In this document: one piece after another, positions 51,788-60,001 of the stretch | Numbering within the stretch: position 1 is the stretch's first letter | How the letters are laid out: the number at the start of each line of letters is the position of its first letter | Source of the DNA: Streptomyces sp. NBC_01244 | Lineage (GTDB): Bacteria > Actinomycetota > Actinomycetes > Streptomycetales > Streptomycetaceae | Assembly: GCF_035987325.1 (NCBI RefSeq) | Contig: NZ_CP108488.1 | Coordinates: 1,550,001 to 1,614,000, forward strand | Direction: 5' to 3' | Length of the DNA: 64,000 nucleotides | Notes under the pieces: model-generated | Databases searched by the model: none | What the model was told of the DNA's origin: nothing | What the model saw: only the letters and a program-made list of their open reading frames with translations | Translations under genes and position numbers: made by a program

Positions 51788-52381
51788 TCAGGGGCGGGTG
51801 TTCCAGCCCGCGACCACGGGCAGGCCGTGCTCCGTGGACAGCATGCTGAAGGTGCCCGTACGGAGCAGGAAGAGGCGGCCGGCCTCGGGCGGCAGGCCGA
51901 GGTAGCGGGCGGTCAGCACCCGCAGCAGGTGCGCGTGGGCCACCAGGACGACATTGCCCCGGTCGGCGCGCAGCACCTCACCCGCCCGGGCGAGCACCCG
52001 GTCCGCGCGGGCGCCGACTTGGGCCGCGTTCTCTCCGGGGTGGTCCTCGTCGCCGGGCGGTACCCCGTCGGTCCACAGGGACCAGTCGGGGCGCCCGCGC
52101 AGGATCTCGGGGGTGGTGATGCCCTCGTAGCCGCCGTAGTCCCACTCGTACAGGTCGGGGTCGGTGACGGCGCCGGTCAGGCCGGCGAGCTCGGCGGTGG
52201 CGGCGGCCCTGCGCAGCGGGCTGGTCAGGACCAGGGCGGGGCTTCGGTCGCGGAAGTACGGGAAGAGCGAGATGGCCTCCTCGACCCCGCGCGCGGTCAG
52301 CGGGACGTCGGTGCGCCCGGTGTGCCGTCCGGTCGCGCTCCAGGCGGTCTCCCCGTGCCTCACCAGCAGCAGATCGCTCAC
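51788..52381 (-). CDS. Histidine phosphatase family protein
   Basis: A 197-residue phosphoglycerate-mutase-like phosphatase. The N-terminal LLLVRHGETAW (residues 4-14) carries the phospho-acceptor His, the second catalytic His lies in VVLVAHAHLLRVL near 144-156, and the middle has YEWDYGGYEG. GTG 52381 (VSDLLLVRHGE) is the start. Substrate unknown; it may act on small phosphorylated metabolites. Divergent from the ECF sigma factor gene. Confidence 0.85.
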   Translation of the reverse strand: MSDLLLVRHGETAWSATGRHTGRTDVPLTARGVEEAISLFPYFRDRSPALVLTSPLRRAAATAELAGLTGAVTDPDLYEWDYGGYEGITTPEILRGRPDWSLWTDGVPPGDEDHPGENAAQVGARADRVLARAGEVLRADRGNVVLVAHAHLLRVLTARYLGLPPEAGRLFLLRTGTFSMLSTEHGLPVVAGWNTRP

Positions 52382-52588
52382 CCTTCGGACCCTAGTCCCT
52401 GCGGCATCGGGGCGCAGTCCCTGAGCTGCCGCGGTGTCCGTCGTGTCTGGCGTGTCTGGCGTGTCTGGCGTGCCGGTCGCCCGTCGTGCCGGTCGCCCGC
52501 CGTGACCGCCGCGCCCGCCCTGCCCGGCCAAATCGATGCGCAAGCGGTGCAACTTGGCCGGGCGGGCCGCGCTCGCGAGGCTCGGGGC
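52382..52588. promoter_or_regulatory. Divergent region before the ECF sigma factor
   Basis: 207 bases with a triple CGTGTCTGG repeat (about 52443-52469), a direct repeat of GTGCCGGTCGCCCG, and a 10-bp perfect inverted repeat GCCCGGCCAA/TTGGCCGGGC (52522-52531 and 52554-52563) around 22 bases. The inverted repeat ends 25 bases before the sigma-factor ATG and could be a regulator site or a 5'-UTR hairpin. Confidence 0.5.
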
Positions 52589-53164
52589 ATGGACGACCAG
52601 GACGACACCCGGCTGGCGGCGGGTTTCGCGGCGGGCGACGAGGACTGCGTGGCGGCGGTCTACCGGCGCTGGCGGCCGCTGGTGCACGCGCTGGCCTCTC
52701 GCTCGCTCGGCGACGAGCGGGAGGCCGAGGACGTGACCCAGCAGGTCTTCCTCGCCGCGTGGCGGGGCCGCGCCGGGTACCGGCCCGGGCCGGGCGGACT
52801 CGGGGCCTGGCTGACCGGCATCACCCGGCACAAGGTGGCAGACGCCCTGGAGGCCCGCACCCGGCGGGCCCGGGTGGTCGAGGCCGCCGCGCGCGTCTGT
52901 GCTCAGGGCCGGCCGGAGCCGGAGCCGGGGCCGGAGCGGGCCGTGGAACGGGTGCTGTTGCTCGGCGAGTTGGCCCGGCTGCCGTCGGCGCAGCAGCGGG
53001 TGCTGCGGCTCGCCTTCTACGCGGACCTGACGCAGTCGCAGATCGCGGACCGCACCGGCCTCCCGCTGGGCACCGTCAAGAGCCACATGCGGCGGGCGCT
53101 GCACGTCATGCGGCAGTCCCTGGAGCGGCTCCCGGAGCCCGGGGTGCCACAACCGATTCGATGA
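52589..53164 (+). CDS. RNA polymerase ECF sigma factor (LitS-like)
   Basis: A 191-residue sigma70-family ECF factor. Region 2 lies at about residues 15-75 (YRRWRPLVHALASRSLGDEREAEDVTQQVFLAAWRG) and region 4 at about 128-180 (LPSAQQRVLRLAFYADLTQSQIADRTGLPLGTVKSHMRRAL). GAGG lies eight bases before ATG 52589. No anti-sigma gene follows. Its 3' end overlaps the convergent MerR/LitR-like gene by 59 bases. The photolyase and lipid genes nearby suggest a role in the light or singlet-oxygen response, as for Streptomyces LitS; direct targets are unproven. Confidence 0.85.
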   Translation: MDDQDDTRLAAGFAAGDEDCVAAVYRRWRPLVHALASRSLGDEREAEDVTQQVFLAAWRGRAGYRPGPGGLGAWLTGITRHKVADALEARTRRARVVEAAARVCAQGRPEPEPGPERAVERVLLLGELARLPSAQQRVLRLAFYADLTQSQIADRTGLPLGTVKSHMRRALHVMRQSLERLPEPGVPQPIR

Positions 53165-54122
53165 CGGCCAGCCCGGAGCGGAGCCCGAACAGCCGCTCGG
53201 CGCGGGCCGGCCGGGCCGCCGCTCCGGCGCCCCAGCCGGGGCCGGCGAGCAGCAGCGCCGAGTGGCCGCGGGCGCCGCGCGGGCCCCACTCGATGCCCGC
53301 CACCGACCGGGCGAGCGCGGCGTCGGCGGTCGTACGGGACTGCGCCCACAGGACGACGGCCCGCGGCCCCGTCCGCCGGACGGCCACGCACAGGGCCTCG
53401 GCCGGCAGGGCGGCTCCGAACATCCTGACCGGCACGGCCCGTTCGCCCAGGGCGGCGGCCAGCGCCTCCATCGGGAGGCTGTGCTGCTCCCCGGGTGTGC
53501 AAGCCAGCAGTACGGGCGGGGCCACAAGCGGCTCCGGGGCGGGCCGGATCCGGTGCAGGGCCGCGGAGACGTACCAGGACAGCAGGTGTTCCACCTCGAC
53601 GTAACGCTCCCCGGACGAGGCCCACTTGCGGCCCACCGCGTGCAGGGTCGGTGCGATGACCTCCTCCCAGGCGGTGACCGGGCCCAGCTCGGCGAGCACG
53701 GCCGCCAGCAGGTCCTCCACGGCCGGCGCGTCCAGCCGTACGGCGGCCCGCGCGAGCCCCCTGCACTCCGGGCGGACGTCCCCGAGGCGCAGCGCGCGCG
53801 GCCCTCCCGGCGTCGCGGCGGCGGGACCGGCTGCGGCCGGGCCGTCCGGGGCGACTCCCCGGGCCACCCGGGCGGCTTCGGACGGGGGCGCGCCCTGGGC
53901 GGTGAGGCGGCACATCAGCTCCAGCCGGGCGATGTCCGCAGGGGTCCAGCGCCGGTGCCTGCCCTCTTCGCGGCGGTCCGGCCCGATGGCGTAGCGGCGC
54001 TCCCAGGAGCGCAGCGTGGTCGGGGAGACCCCGAGGCGTCGGGCGACCGCGCCGGTGCCGAGGGCGACCGGCGGGGGCTGATGCCGGAGCCGAGGCTGGG
54101 GTTGCGGGGGTTCGGGCTCCAC
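53106..54122 (-). CDS. LitR-like MerR regulator with cobalamin-binding domain
   Basis: A 338-residue regulator. The MerR HTH spans about residues 22-85 (TGAVARRLGVSPTTLRSWERRY, DIARLELM). The C-terminal half resembles the B12-binding CarH/LitR domain: W167 and EH178-179 form a W-x10-EH variant of the usual W-x9-EH, and TPGEQHSLP at 209-217 carries the Co-ligand-type His. LitR proteins sense light through adenosylcobalamin and repress photoprotection genes. GTG 54122 starts it, 35 bases after the photolyase stop. Ends overlap the sigma factor gene (convergent). Confidence 0.8.
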   Translation of the reverse strand: MEPEPPQPQPRLRHQPPPVALGTGAVARRLGVSPTTLRSWERRYAIGPDRREEGRHRRWTPADIARLELMCRLTAQGAPPSEAARVARGVAPDGPAAAGPAAATPGGPRALRLGDVRPECRGLARAAVRLDAPAVEDLLAAVLAELGPVTAWEEVIAPTLHAVGRKWASSGERYVEVEHLLSWYVSAALHRIRPAPEPLVAPPVLLACTPGEQHSLPMEALAAALGERAVPVRMFGAALPAEALCVAVRRTGPRAVVLWAQSRTTADAALARSVAGIEWGPRGARGHSALLLAGPGWGAGAAARPARAERLFGLRSGLAVIESVVAPRAPGAAPGTAA

Positions 54123-54157
54123 CTCACCACCGTACGGCGCGGCGGGCCGGCGGGCCG

Positions 54158-55582
54158 TCACCCCGGTCCCGGGCGTCCCGCGGAGCCCGGCTCCGGCCCG
54201 TCCGCGGAATCCGGCCCCGTCCCGCGGCCCCTGCGGAAGCGGTCCAGGCCGTCGGCGAGGCCGACCACCGGGTCGGGGTAGTCGTAGCGCGCCCGTTCCA
54301 GGCCGGGGAGCCGCCAGGGCTCGTGCACGCGCGGTGCGCAGAGTCCGGCCAGTTCGGGGACCCAGTGGTGGACGTAGCCGCCGTCGGGGTCGTAACGCAG
54401 GCCCTGGCGCACCGGGTTGAGGACCCGGTTGGGGCGGGTGTCGGTGCCCGTGCCCGCCGCCCACTGCCAGTTGAGCTGGTTGTTGGCGAGGTCCCCGTCG
54501 ACGAGGAGTTCCATGAAGTGGCGTGCTCCGACGCGCCAGTCGACGTAGAGGGTCTTGGTGAGGAAGCTCGCGACCAGCAGCCGGCCGCGGTTGTGCGTCC
54601 AGCCCTCGTGGGCCAGTTGGCGCATGGCCGCGTCGACGACCGGGTAGCCGGTGCGGCCCTCCTTCCAGGCCAGCGTCTCCTCCTCGGCGGCGGGGCCGGT
54701 GCGCCAGTGGTCGCCGCGGTCCCGGTAGTCCGCGGCAGCGACCCCGGGCCTGGCCGCGAGCACTTGGTGGTGGAAGTCTCGCCAGCACAACTGCCGTACG
54801 AAGGCCTCCGCGCCGGGGCCACCGGCGGCGCGGGCCCGGTGGACGGCCTCGGTGGGCGAGAGCGTGCCGAAGTGCAGGTGCGGGGAGAGCCGGGAGGTGG
54901 CGTCGCCGGCCAGGTCGTCATGGGTCTCGTCGTAGCGGTCGATGCCGGAGCGCAGCCAGCGGGCGAGCAGCCGGCGCGCCTCGGGTTCGCCGCCGGGGGC
55001 GAGGCCGGGGGAGGTGCCGGTGACGGCGGCGCGCTCGGGCAGGGGCTCGGAGCGGATGGCGTCGGGCACCGGAACGGCGCGGGGCGCGGGGGCGGCGGCC
55101 CGCAGGGGGTGCTCGGACCAGCGGCGGTGGTACGGGGTGAAGACGGCGAAGTGGTCGGCCCCGGTGGACCCGGTGGGGGTGACGGCCCCCGGGGCCACCG
55201 CGGTGATCACCGCGTCGTGGACGTGGAACCGCCGGCCCTCGGCTTCGAGTGCGGCCCGCAGCCGCTCCTCGCGGGCGTGGGCGTAGGCGCTGACCCCGGC
55301 CGCCATGTGCACCTCGTCGGCGTCGGCCTCCCGTACGAGGGCCATGGTCGCGGCGACGGGGTCGCCGGACCGCACGACGAGGCGGCCGCCGCGGGCGCGC
55401 AGCCCGGCGTCGAGGCCGGCGAGGCAGTCGGCGAGGAAGGCGAGCCGGTTGGGCGGGGCGGCGACCGCCGGGTCGCGCACGAAGAGCGGCACCACCTGCT
55501 CGGAAGAGGACAGGGCGGCCCGCAGCGGCGGATGGTCGTGCAGCCGGAGGTCGGAGGTGTAGAGGACCACCGCGACGTTCAT
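54158..55582 (-). CDS. phr: Deoxyribodipyrimidine photolyase
   Basis: A 474-residue FAD light-driven repair enzyme that splits cyclobutane pyrimidine dimers. It starts MNVAVVLYTSDLRLHDHPPL, and the FAD-binding C-terminal domain shows SRLSPHLHFGTLSP (about 230-243), AFVRQLCWRDFHHQVL (about 256-271), KEGRTGYPVVDAAMRQL and GWTHNRGRLLVASFLTKTLYVDWRVGARHFMELLVDGDLANNQLNWQW (about 323-370). ATG 55582 has GGAG eight bases upstream. It is directly upstream of the LitR-like gene on the minus strand, which suggests joint transcription. Confidence 0.95.
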   Translation of the reverse strand: MNVAVVLYTSDLRLHDHPPLRAALSSSEQVVPLFVRDPAVAAPPNRLAFLADCLAGLDAGLRARGGRLVVRSGDPVAATMALVREADADEVHMAAGVSAYAHAREERLRAALEAEGRRFHVHDAVITAVAPGAVTPTGSTGADHFAVFTPYHRRWSEHPLRAAAPAPRAVPVPDAIRSEPLPERAAVTGTSPGLAPGGEPEARRLLARWLRSGIDRYDETHDDLAGDATSRLSPHLHFGTLSPTEAVHRARAAGGPGAEAFVRQLCWRDFHHQVLAARPGVAAADYRDRGDHWRTGPAAEEETLAWKEGRTGYPVVDAAMRQLAHEGWTHNRGRLLVASFLTKTLYVDWRVGARHFMELLVDGDLANNQLNWQWAAGTGTDTRPNRVLNPVRQGLRYDPDGGYVHHWVPELAGLCAPRVHEPWRLPGLERARYDYPDPVVGLADGLDRFRRGRGTGPDSADGPEPGSAGRPGPG

Positions 55583-56249
55583 GGGGTTCGCTCCGCTTGG
55601 GGGGACGTGGGGACGGGGTGTCGTGAGGTACTTCGCCGCGGGGCCCGCTCCCGGATGCGGGGGCGCTGCCGCGCGGTGCGGGGGGCACTGCCGCGCGGTG
55701 CGGGGGGCACTGCCGCGCGGTGCGGGTGGCACTGCCGCGCGGTGCGGGTGGCACTGCCGCGCGGTGCGGGGGGCACGCTGCCGCGCGGTACCGGGGGCAC
55801 TGCCGCACAGTGCCGGGGGGGGCTCCGGGTGGCCCTGCCCGGCCGCCCTCGCCCCCGCCGGGAGGGTGTCGGCGCGCTCGGAGCCGTGCACGGTGGCCAG
55901 GGAAGCGCCCGCGCCGGCGGGGGCGCTGCCGCGCGGTGCGGCCAGGTGGCCTCGCCGAAGGGTGTCTGCGCGCTCGGAGGAGTGCGTGGTGGTCCGGGAA
56001 GCCCCCCGTCGGGCCGACCCCGCCGTCACCGGCGAGGGCAGGCTGGCGGTCGCCGGGCTCCCGCCCTGCCGCACCCCGCCCGGAGCCGCGCGCGGCAGGC
56101 CTCCTCACGGAGCCATCCGTGCGCCGTCGGACGGGATCCCCGCGCATTCGGGGCCATTGATCCCGCGCCCGAGGAGCCCTCCGCACGCCGTCGGGCAGCA
56201 TCGGGCTGCGGGGACGGCAGCGGGCAGCAGCGGGCCGCCGCCCGCGCGA
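55583..56249. repeat. 667-bp repeat-rich intergenic region with a 22-bp tandem array
   Basis: No gene is supported here. From 55664 to about 55820 a 22-bp unit with core GCCGCGCGGTGCGGG occurs about seven times; copies start near 55664, 55686, 55708, 55730, 55752, 55774 (slightly longer) and 55798, and an extra single copy is at about 55919. Two diverged copies of about 50 bases, starting near 55863 and 55959, follow. Each unit contains the palindrome CCGCGCGG. The array lies upstream of phr on the minus strand. Confidence 0.75.
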
Positions 56250-57755
56250 CTACCCCGCACCTCCGCCGGAGGCGTCCGCGCGCTCCGCCGCGCGGGCGAT
56301 GTTGCGTGCCATGCCGCCGAAGACGACGGCATGGAACGGTGACACGCTCCACCAGTACAGGTGGCCCAGCAGGCCGTGCGGATGGAACAGGGCCCGCTGG
56401 CGGTAGCGGGAGCCGGCCTCCCCCGGGGACGGCGGATCGGCGTGCAGTTCCAGCCAGGCCAGCCCCGGCAGCCTCATTTCGGCGCGCAGCCGCAGCAACC
56501 GGCCCGGTTCGATCTCCTCGACCCGCCAGAAGTCCAGGGAGTCCCCCACCCTCAGCCGCGCCGCGTCCCGGCGGCCGCGCCGGATGCCGACCCCGCCGAC
56601 GATCCGGTCCAGCCAGCCCCGTACGGCCCAGGCCAGCGGGAAGGAGTACCAGCCGTTCTCCCCGCCGATGCCCTCCACCACCCGCCACAGCGCGGCCGTC
56701 GGGGCCTCGACGGTCAGCTCCCGCCGGTCGGTGTAGAGGCTGCCGCCCGCCCAGCCGGGGTCGGTGGGCAGCGGGTCGCTCGGCGCGCCGGGCACGGCGG
56801 CGGAGGACCAGCGGGTGGCCACCCGGGCCTCCCGGATCCGCCGGAGGGCCAGCGCGAGGGCCTCGTCGAAGCCGATGGGCGCGCCCGGCGGGTCCGGGAC
56901 GTGGACGGCGATGTCGTGCTCGGCGCACACCACCTCGTGCCGCAGGGATTCGGCGAGCGGTCGGGCCAGCGCCCTCGGCACGGGGGTGACCAGGCCGATC
57001 CAGTGGCTGGACAGCCTCGGGGTGAGCATCGGGACCCGCAGGATCAGGCGGGCGGGGAGCCGCGCGACGGCGGCGTAGCGGCGCATCATCTCCTCGTACG
57101 TGAGCACGTCGGGTCCGCCGATGTCGAAGGCCCGGTTCACCTCGGGCGGCATGCCGGCGCTGCCGACGAGGTAGCGCAGCACGTCGCGGACCGCGATGGG
57201 CTGGCAGCGGGTGCCGACCCAGCTGGGGGTGACCATGACGGGCAGCCGTTCGGTCAGGTAGCGCAGCATCTCGAAGGAGGCGGATCCGGAGCCGATGACG
57301 ACGGCGGCGCGCAGCACGGTCGCCGGGACGGCTCCGGCGAGGAAGATCTCCCCGACTTCGGCGCGGGAGCGCAGGTGCGGTGAGAGGGAGCGGACGGGGA
57401 CGTCCGCCGGGATGAGACCGCCGAGGTAGACGATGCGGCGGACCCCGGCGGCGCGGGCCTCGTCCGCGAAGGCCCGGGCGGCGTCCCGGTCGCGTTCCTC
57501 GAAGCCGGATCCGGTGCCGAGGGAGTGCACGAGGTAGTAGGCGACGTCGATGCCGGTCATGGCCCCGGCGAGGGTCGAGGGGTCGGTGACGTCTCCCCGG
57601 ACGATCTCGGCTTTCCCGGCCCAGGGATGGTCGCGCAGTTTCTCCGGGGCACGGGCCAGGCAGCGGACCCGGTGCCCGGCGTCCAGGAGTTCGGGTACGA
57701 GGCGTCCGCCGATGTATCCGGTGGCCCCGGTGACCAGGCAGTTCTTGCCCGTCAT
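56250..57755 (-). CDS. SDR-fold NAD(P)-binding protein with DUF2867 domain
   Basis: A 501-residue two-domain protein. The N-terminal atypical SDR/NmrA-like part starts MTGKNCLVTGATGYIGGRLVPELL with the TGxxGxxG motif at residues 9-16 and VVIGSGSASFEMLRYL near 165. From about 335 on lies the DUF2867 domain, a START/polyketide-cyclase-like fold (GGENGWYSFPLAWAVRGWLDRIVGG near 363-387). ATG 57755 has GGAG upstream. It lies upstream of phr on the same strand and divergent from the FAD-lipid operon. Substrate unknown; a lipid or quinone ligand is possible. Confidence 0.8.
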   Translation of the reverse strand: MTGKNCLVTGATGYIGGRLVPELLDAGHRVRCLARAPEKLRDHPWAGKAEIVRGDVTDPSTLAGAMTGIDVAYYLVHSLGTGSGFEERDRDAARAFADEARAAGVRRIVYLGGLIPADVPVRSLSPHLRSRAEVGEIFLAGAVPATVLRAAVVIGSGSASFEMLRYLTERLPVMVTPSWVGTRCQPIAVRDVLRYLVGSAGMPPEVNRAFDIGGPDVLTYEEMMRRYAAVARLPARLILRVPMLTPRLSSHWIGLVTPVPRALARPLAESLRHEVVCAEHDIAVHVPDPPGAPIGFDEALALALRRIREARVATRWSSAAVPGAPSDPLPTDPGWAGGSLYTDRRELTVEAPTAALWRVVEGIGGENGWYSFPLAWAVRGWLDRIVGGVGIRRGRRDAARLRVGDSLDFWRVEEIEPGRLLRLRAEMRLPGLAWLELHADPPSPGEAGSRYRQRALFHPHGLLGHLYWWSVSPFHAVVFGGMARNIARAAERADASGGGAG

Positions 57756-57932
57756 GGCTGTCTCCGCTCCTCGAGCCCTGTTCTTCGGTACCTCCGCCCT
57801 CTCCCTCCGATTCTCCGTTGCGCACCGGATCGGATGCGGGATTCCCCCGTACGGCACATCCAAGCCCCCCCTCGGCTCCGAAGAAGGGGTGTCGAGGTGC
57901 GCCGGGTGACGGGGTGACGAGGGAGGAACACG

Positions 57933-59225
57933 ATGACGGAGCGAGGGGCGCAGCGCCCGCGGACGGCCGTGATCGGTGGGGGCGTGTCGGGGCTGACGGC
58001 GGCGTACGTCCTGGCGCGCTCGCACGAGGTGACCCTCTACGAGGCGGACGACCGGCTGGGCGGGCACGCGCACACCCACGAGGTGAAGGGTCCGGACGGG
58101 GTGGTGCGGGCGGTGGATTCGGGGTTCATCGTCCACAACGACCGCACCTACCCGCACCTGCTGCGGCTCTTCGGCGAGTTGGGGGTGGCCACCCGGCCGA
58201 CGACGATGAGCCTGTCGGTGCGCTGCGAGGGGTGCGGGCTGGAGTACGCGGGTGCGCGCGGGCCGCGCGGTCTCTTCGCCCGCCGCCGGTCCGCCGTGAA
58301 CCCGGAGTACCTGTGGATGCTGGCACGGATCCCGGCGTTCCACCGGCGGGCCAGGAGGCTGCTGGCCGCCGACGCCCACACCGGCTCGGACGCGTCCGAG
58401 ATCACCCTGGCCGAGTTCCTCGAACGGGGCCGCTTCGGGGCCTACTTCACCGCGCACTTCGCGATCCCGCTGGTGGCTTCGGTGTGGTCCTGCCCGCCGG
58501 ACACGGCGCTCGGCTACCCGGCCCGGTACCTGTTCCGGTTCCTGGAGCACCACGGCATGCTGTCGGTGGGCGGCTCGCCGAACTGGCGCACGGTGGAGGG
58601 CGGTTCGGCGCGCTATGTGGAGCGGGTCCGCGAACGGCTCGACGCCGTGTACCTCGCCACTCCGGTACGGGCCCTCGCGCGCACCCGGGAGGGCGTGTCG
58701 GTCACCACCGCCGGCGGGGCCACCGGCCTCTACGACGCGGTGGTCGTCGCCGTCCACGCCGATCGGGCACTGCGCCTGCTGGCCGATCCGACGGACGCGG
58801 AACGCACCGCGCTGGGCGCCTTCCGCTACTCCCGCAACCGGACCGTGCTGCACACCGACGCCTCGGTGCTGCCGCGCACGCCCGGCGCCCGGGGCTGCTG
58901 GAACTACCGGCTGTCGGGGTGCCGGCCGGCCGACGCCCACGTACGGGTCAGCTACGACATGAACCGGCTCCAGGGGCTGGACGGGCCGGAGCCGTACGTG
59001 GTCACGCTGAACGCGGGCGAGGAGGTGCGGCCGGAGCTGGTCCTGGCCGAGATGGAGTACGAACACCCCGTCTACACCACGGAGTCGGTGTCCGCCCAGC
59101 GGCTCCTGCCCGCGCTGTCGGGCCCGGTGACGGCCTTCGCCGGCGCCTACCACGGGTGGGGGTTCCACGAGGACGGCTGCCGCTCGGGCGTGGCGGCGGC
59201 CGCCGCGCTGGGGGTGACGTGGTGA
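57933..59225 (+). CDS. FAD/NAD(P)-binding oxidoreductase (amine-oxidase-like)
   Basis: A 430-residue flavoprotein with the FAD motif VIGGGVSGLTAAYVLA (residues 13-28), YEADDRLGGHAHTHEV (about 36-51) with the RxGG loop, VHNDRTYPHL and the C-terminal FAGAYHGWGFHEDGC (about 402-416). Such proteins accompany CFA-synthase-like methyltransferases and may oxidise or desaturate fatty chains. GGGAGG lies upstream of ATG 57933. Its TGA overlaps the next gene's GTG as GTGA. Order matches Rv0449c in Mycobacterium tuberculosis. Confidence 0.85.
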   Translation: MTERGAQRPRTAVIGGGVSGLTAAYVLARSHEVTLYEADDRLGGHAHTHEVKGPDGVVRAVDSGFIVHNDRTYPHLLRLFGELGVATRPTTMSLSVRCEGCGLEYAGARGPRGLFARRRSAVNPEYLWMLARIPAFHRRARRLLAADAHTGSDASEITLAEFLERGRFGAYFTAHFAIPLVASVWSCPPDTALGYPARYLFRFLEHHGMLSVGGSPNWRTVEGGSARYVERVRERLDAVYLATPVRALARTREGVSVTTAGGATGLYDAVVVAVHADRALRLLADPTDAERTALGAFRYSRNRTVLHTDASVLPRTPGARGCWNYRLSGCRPADAHVRVSYDMNRLQGLDGPEPYVVTLNAGEEVRPELVLAEMEYEHPVYTTESVSAQRLLPALSGPVTAFAGAYHGWGFHEDGCRSGVAAAAALGVTW

Positions 59226-60001
59226 ACCGCGGCCCGATCGAGCCCCGCCTCTACCTGGCCGACATCCGGCACGTCCGGTCGGGCGGGAGCCGCTACCGGC
59301 TGCGGCACCGCACCTACCTGTGGCTGGTGGACCTCGACCGACTCCCCCGCCTCCCCCGGCCGTTGCGGCCGCTCGCCCGGTTCGAGGCGGGTGACCACTT
59401 CGGCGGCGGCGCCCCCTCGATCCGGGCCGGGCTGGACGCGTTCCTCGCGGCGCGCGGCGCCGGACTACCGGCGGGATCAAGGGTGTTGATGCTGGCGCAT
59501 GCCCGGGTGTTCGGCCACGTCTTCAACCCGCTGACCGTGTACTGGTGTCACGGCCCGGACGGCTCACTGCGCCACGTGGTCGCCGAAGTGCACAACACGT
59601 ACGGCGAACGGCACTGCTACCTGCTCCCTCCGGAGACGGCCCGGGGCGACCGGGGCGACCTCGACGTCGTCCCCGTCCCCGTCCCCGTCCCCAAGGAGTT
59701 CTACGTCTCCCCCTTCCTCGCCGTGGAAGGCGCCTACCGCATGCGGCTGCCCGAGCCGGGCGATCACCTCGCGCTGACCGTCCGGCTGGCCGGCGGTGCG
59801 GACGGTGCCCGGCTGACCGCGACCGTCCGCGGCGAACGCCGCCCCGCCGGCGCCCGCGGACTGCTGTGCGCGGCGCTGCGCCGGCCCTGGTCCACCGCCG
59901 CCGTCAGCGTCGGCATCCGCTTCCACGGCGTCCGGCTGCGGCTGCGCGGCCTGCCGGTCCGGCCGCGTCCCCGACACGTACCCCAGGAGGGTCTGAAGTG
60001 A
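59222..60001 (+). CDS. DUF1365 family protein
   Basis: A 259-residue soluble protein of the DUF1365 family, common beside CFA-synthase-like genes. Conserved motifs are PRLYLADIRHVR (8-19), YRLRHRTYLWLVDLDRLPRL (about 25-44), RVLMLAHARVFGHVFNPLTVYWCH (about 87-110), AEVHNTYGERHCYLL and KEFYVSPFLAVEGAYRMRL (about 160-178). The rich Arg/His/Tyr set suggests a cofactor or acyl-chain site but no activity has been assigned. GTG overlaps the preceding TGA and its own TGA overlaps the next GTG, showing translational coupling. Confidence 0.85.
   Translation: MNRGPIEPRLYLADIRHVRSGGSRYRLRHRTYLWLVDLDRLPRLPRPLRPLARFEAGDHFGGGAPSIRAGLDAFLAARGAGLPAGSRVLMLAHARVFGHVFNPLTVYWCHGPDGSLRHVVAEVHNTYGERHCYLLPPETARGDRGDLDVVPVPVPVPKEFYVSPFLAVEGAYRMRLPEPGDHLALTVRLAGGADGARLTATVRGERRPAGARGLLCAALRRPWSTAAVSVGIRFHGVRLRLRGLPVRPRPRHVPQEGLK

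Noticed and set aside
55583..56201. Pro/Arg-rich repeat protein encoded by the tandem array
   Set aside because: The peptide repeats come only from the 22-bp DNA repeat, no start with RBS exists and all frames stay open because of extreme GC; treated as non-coding.
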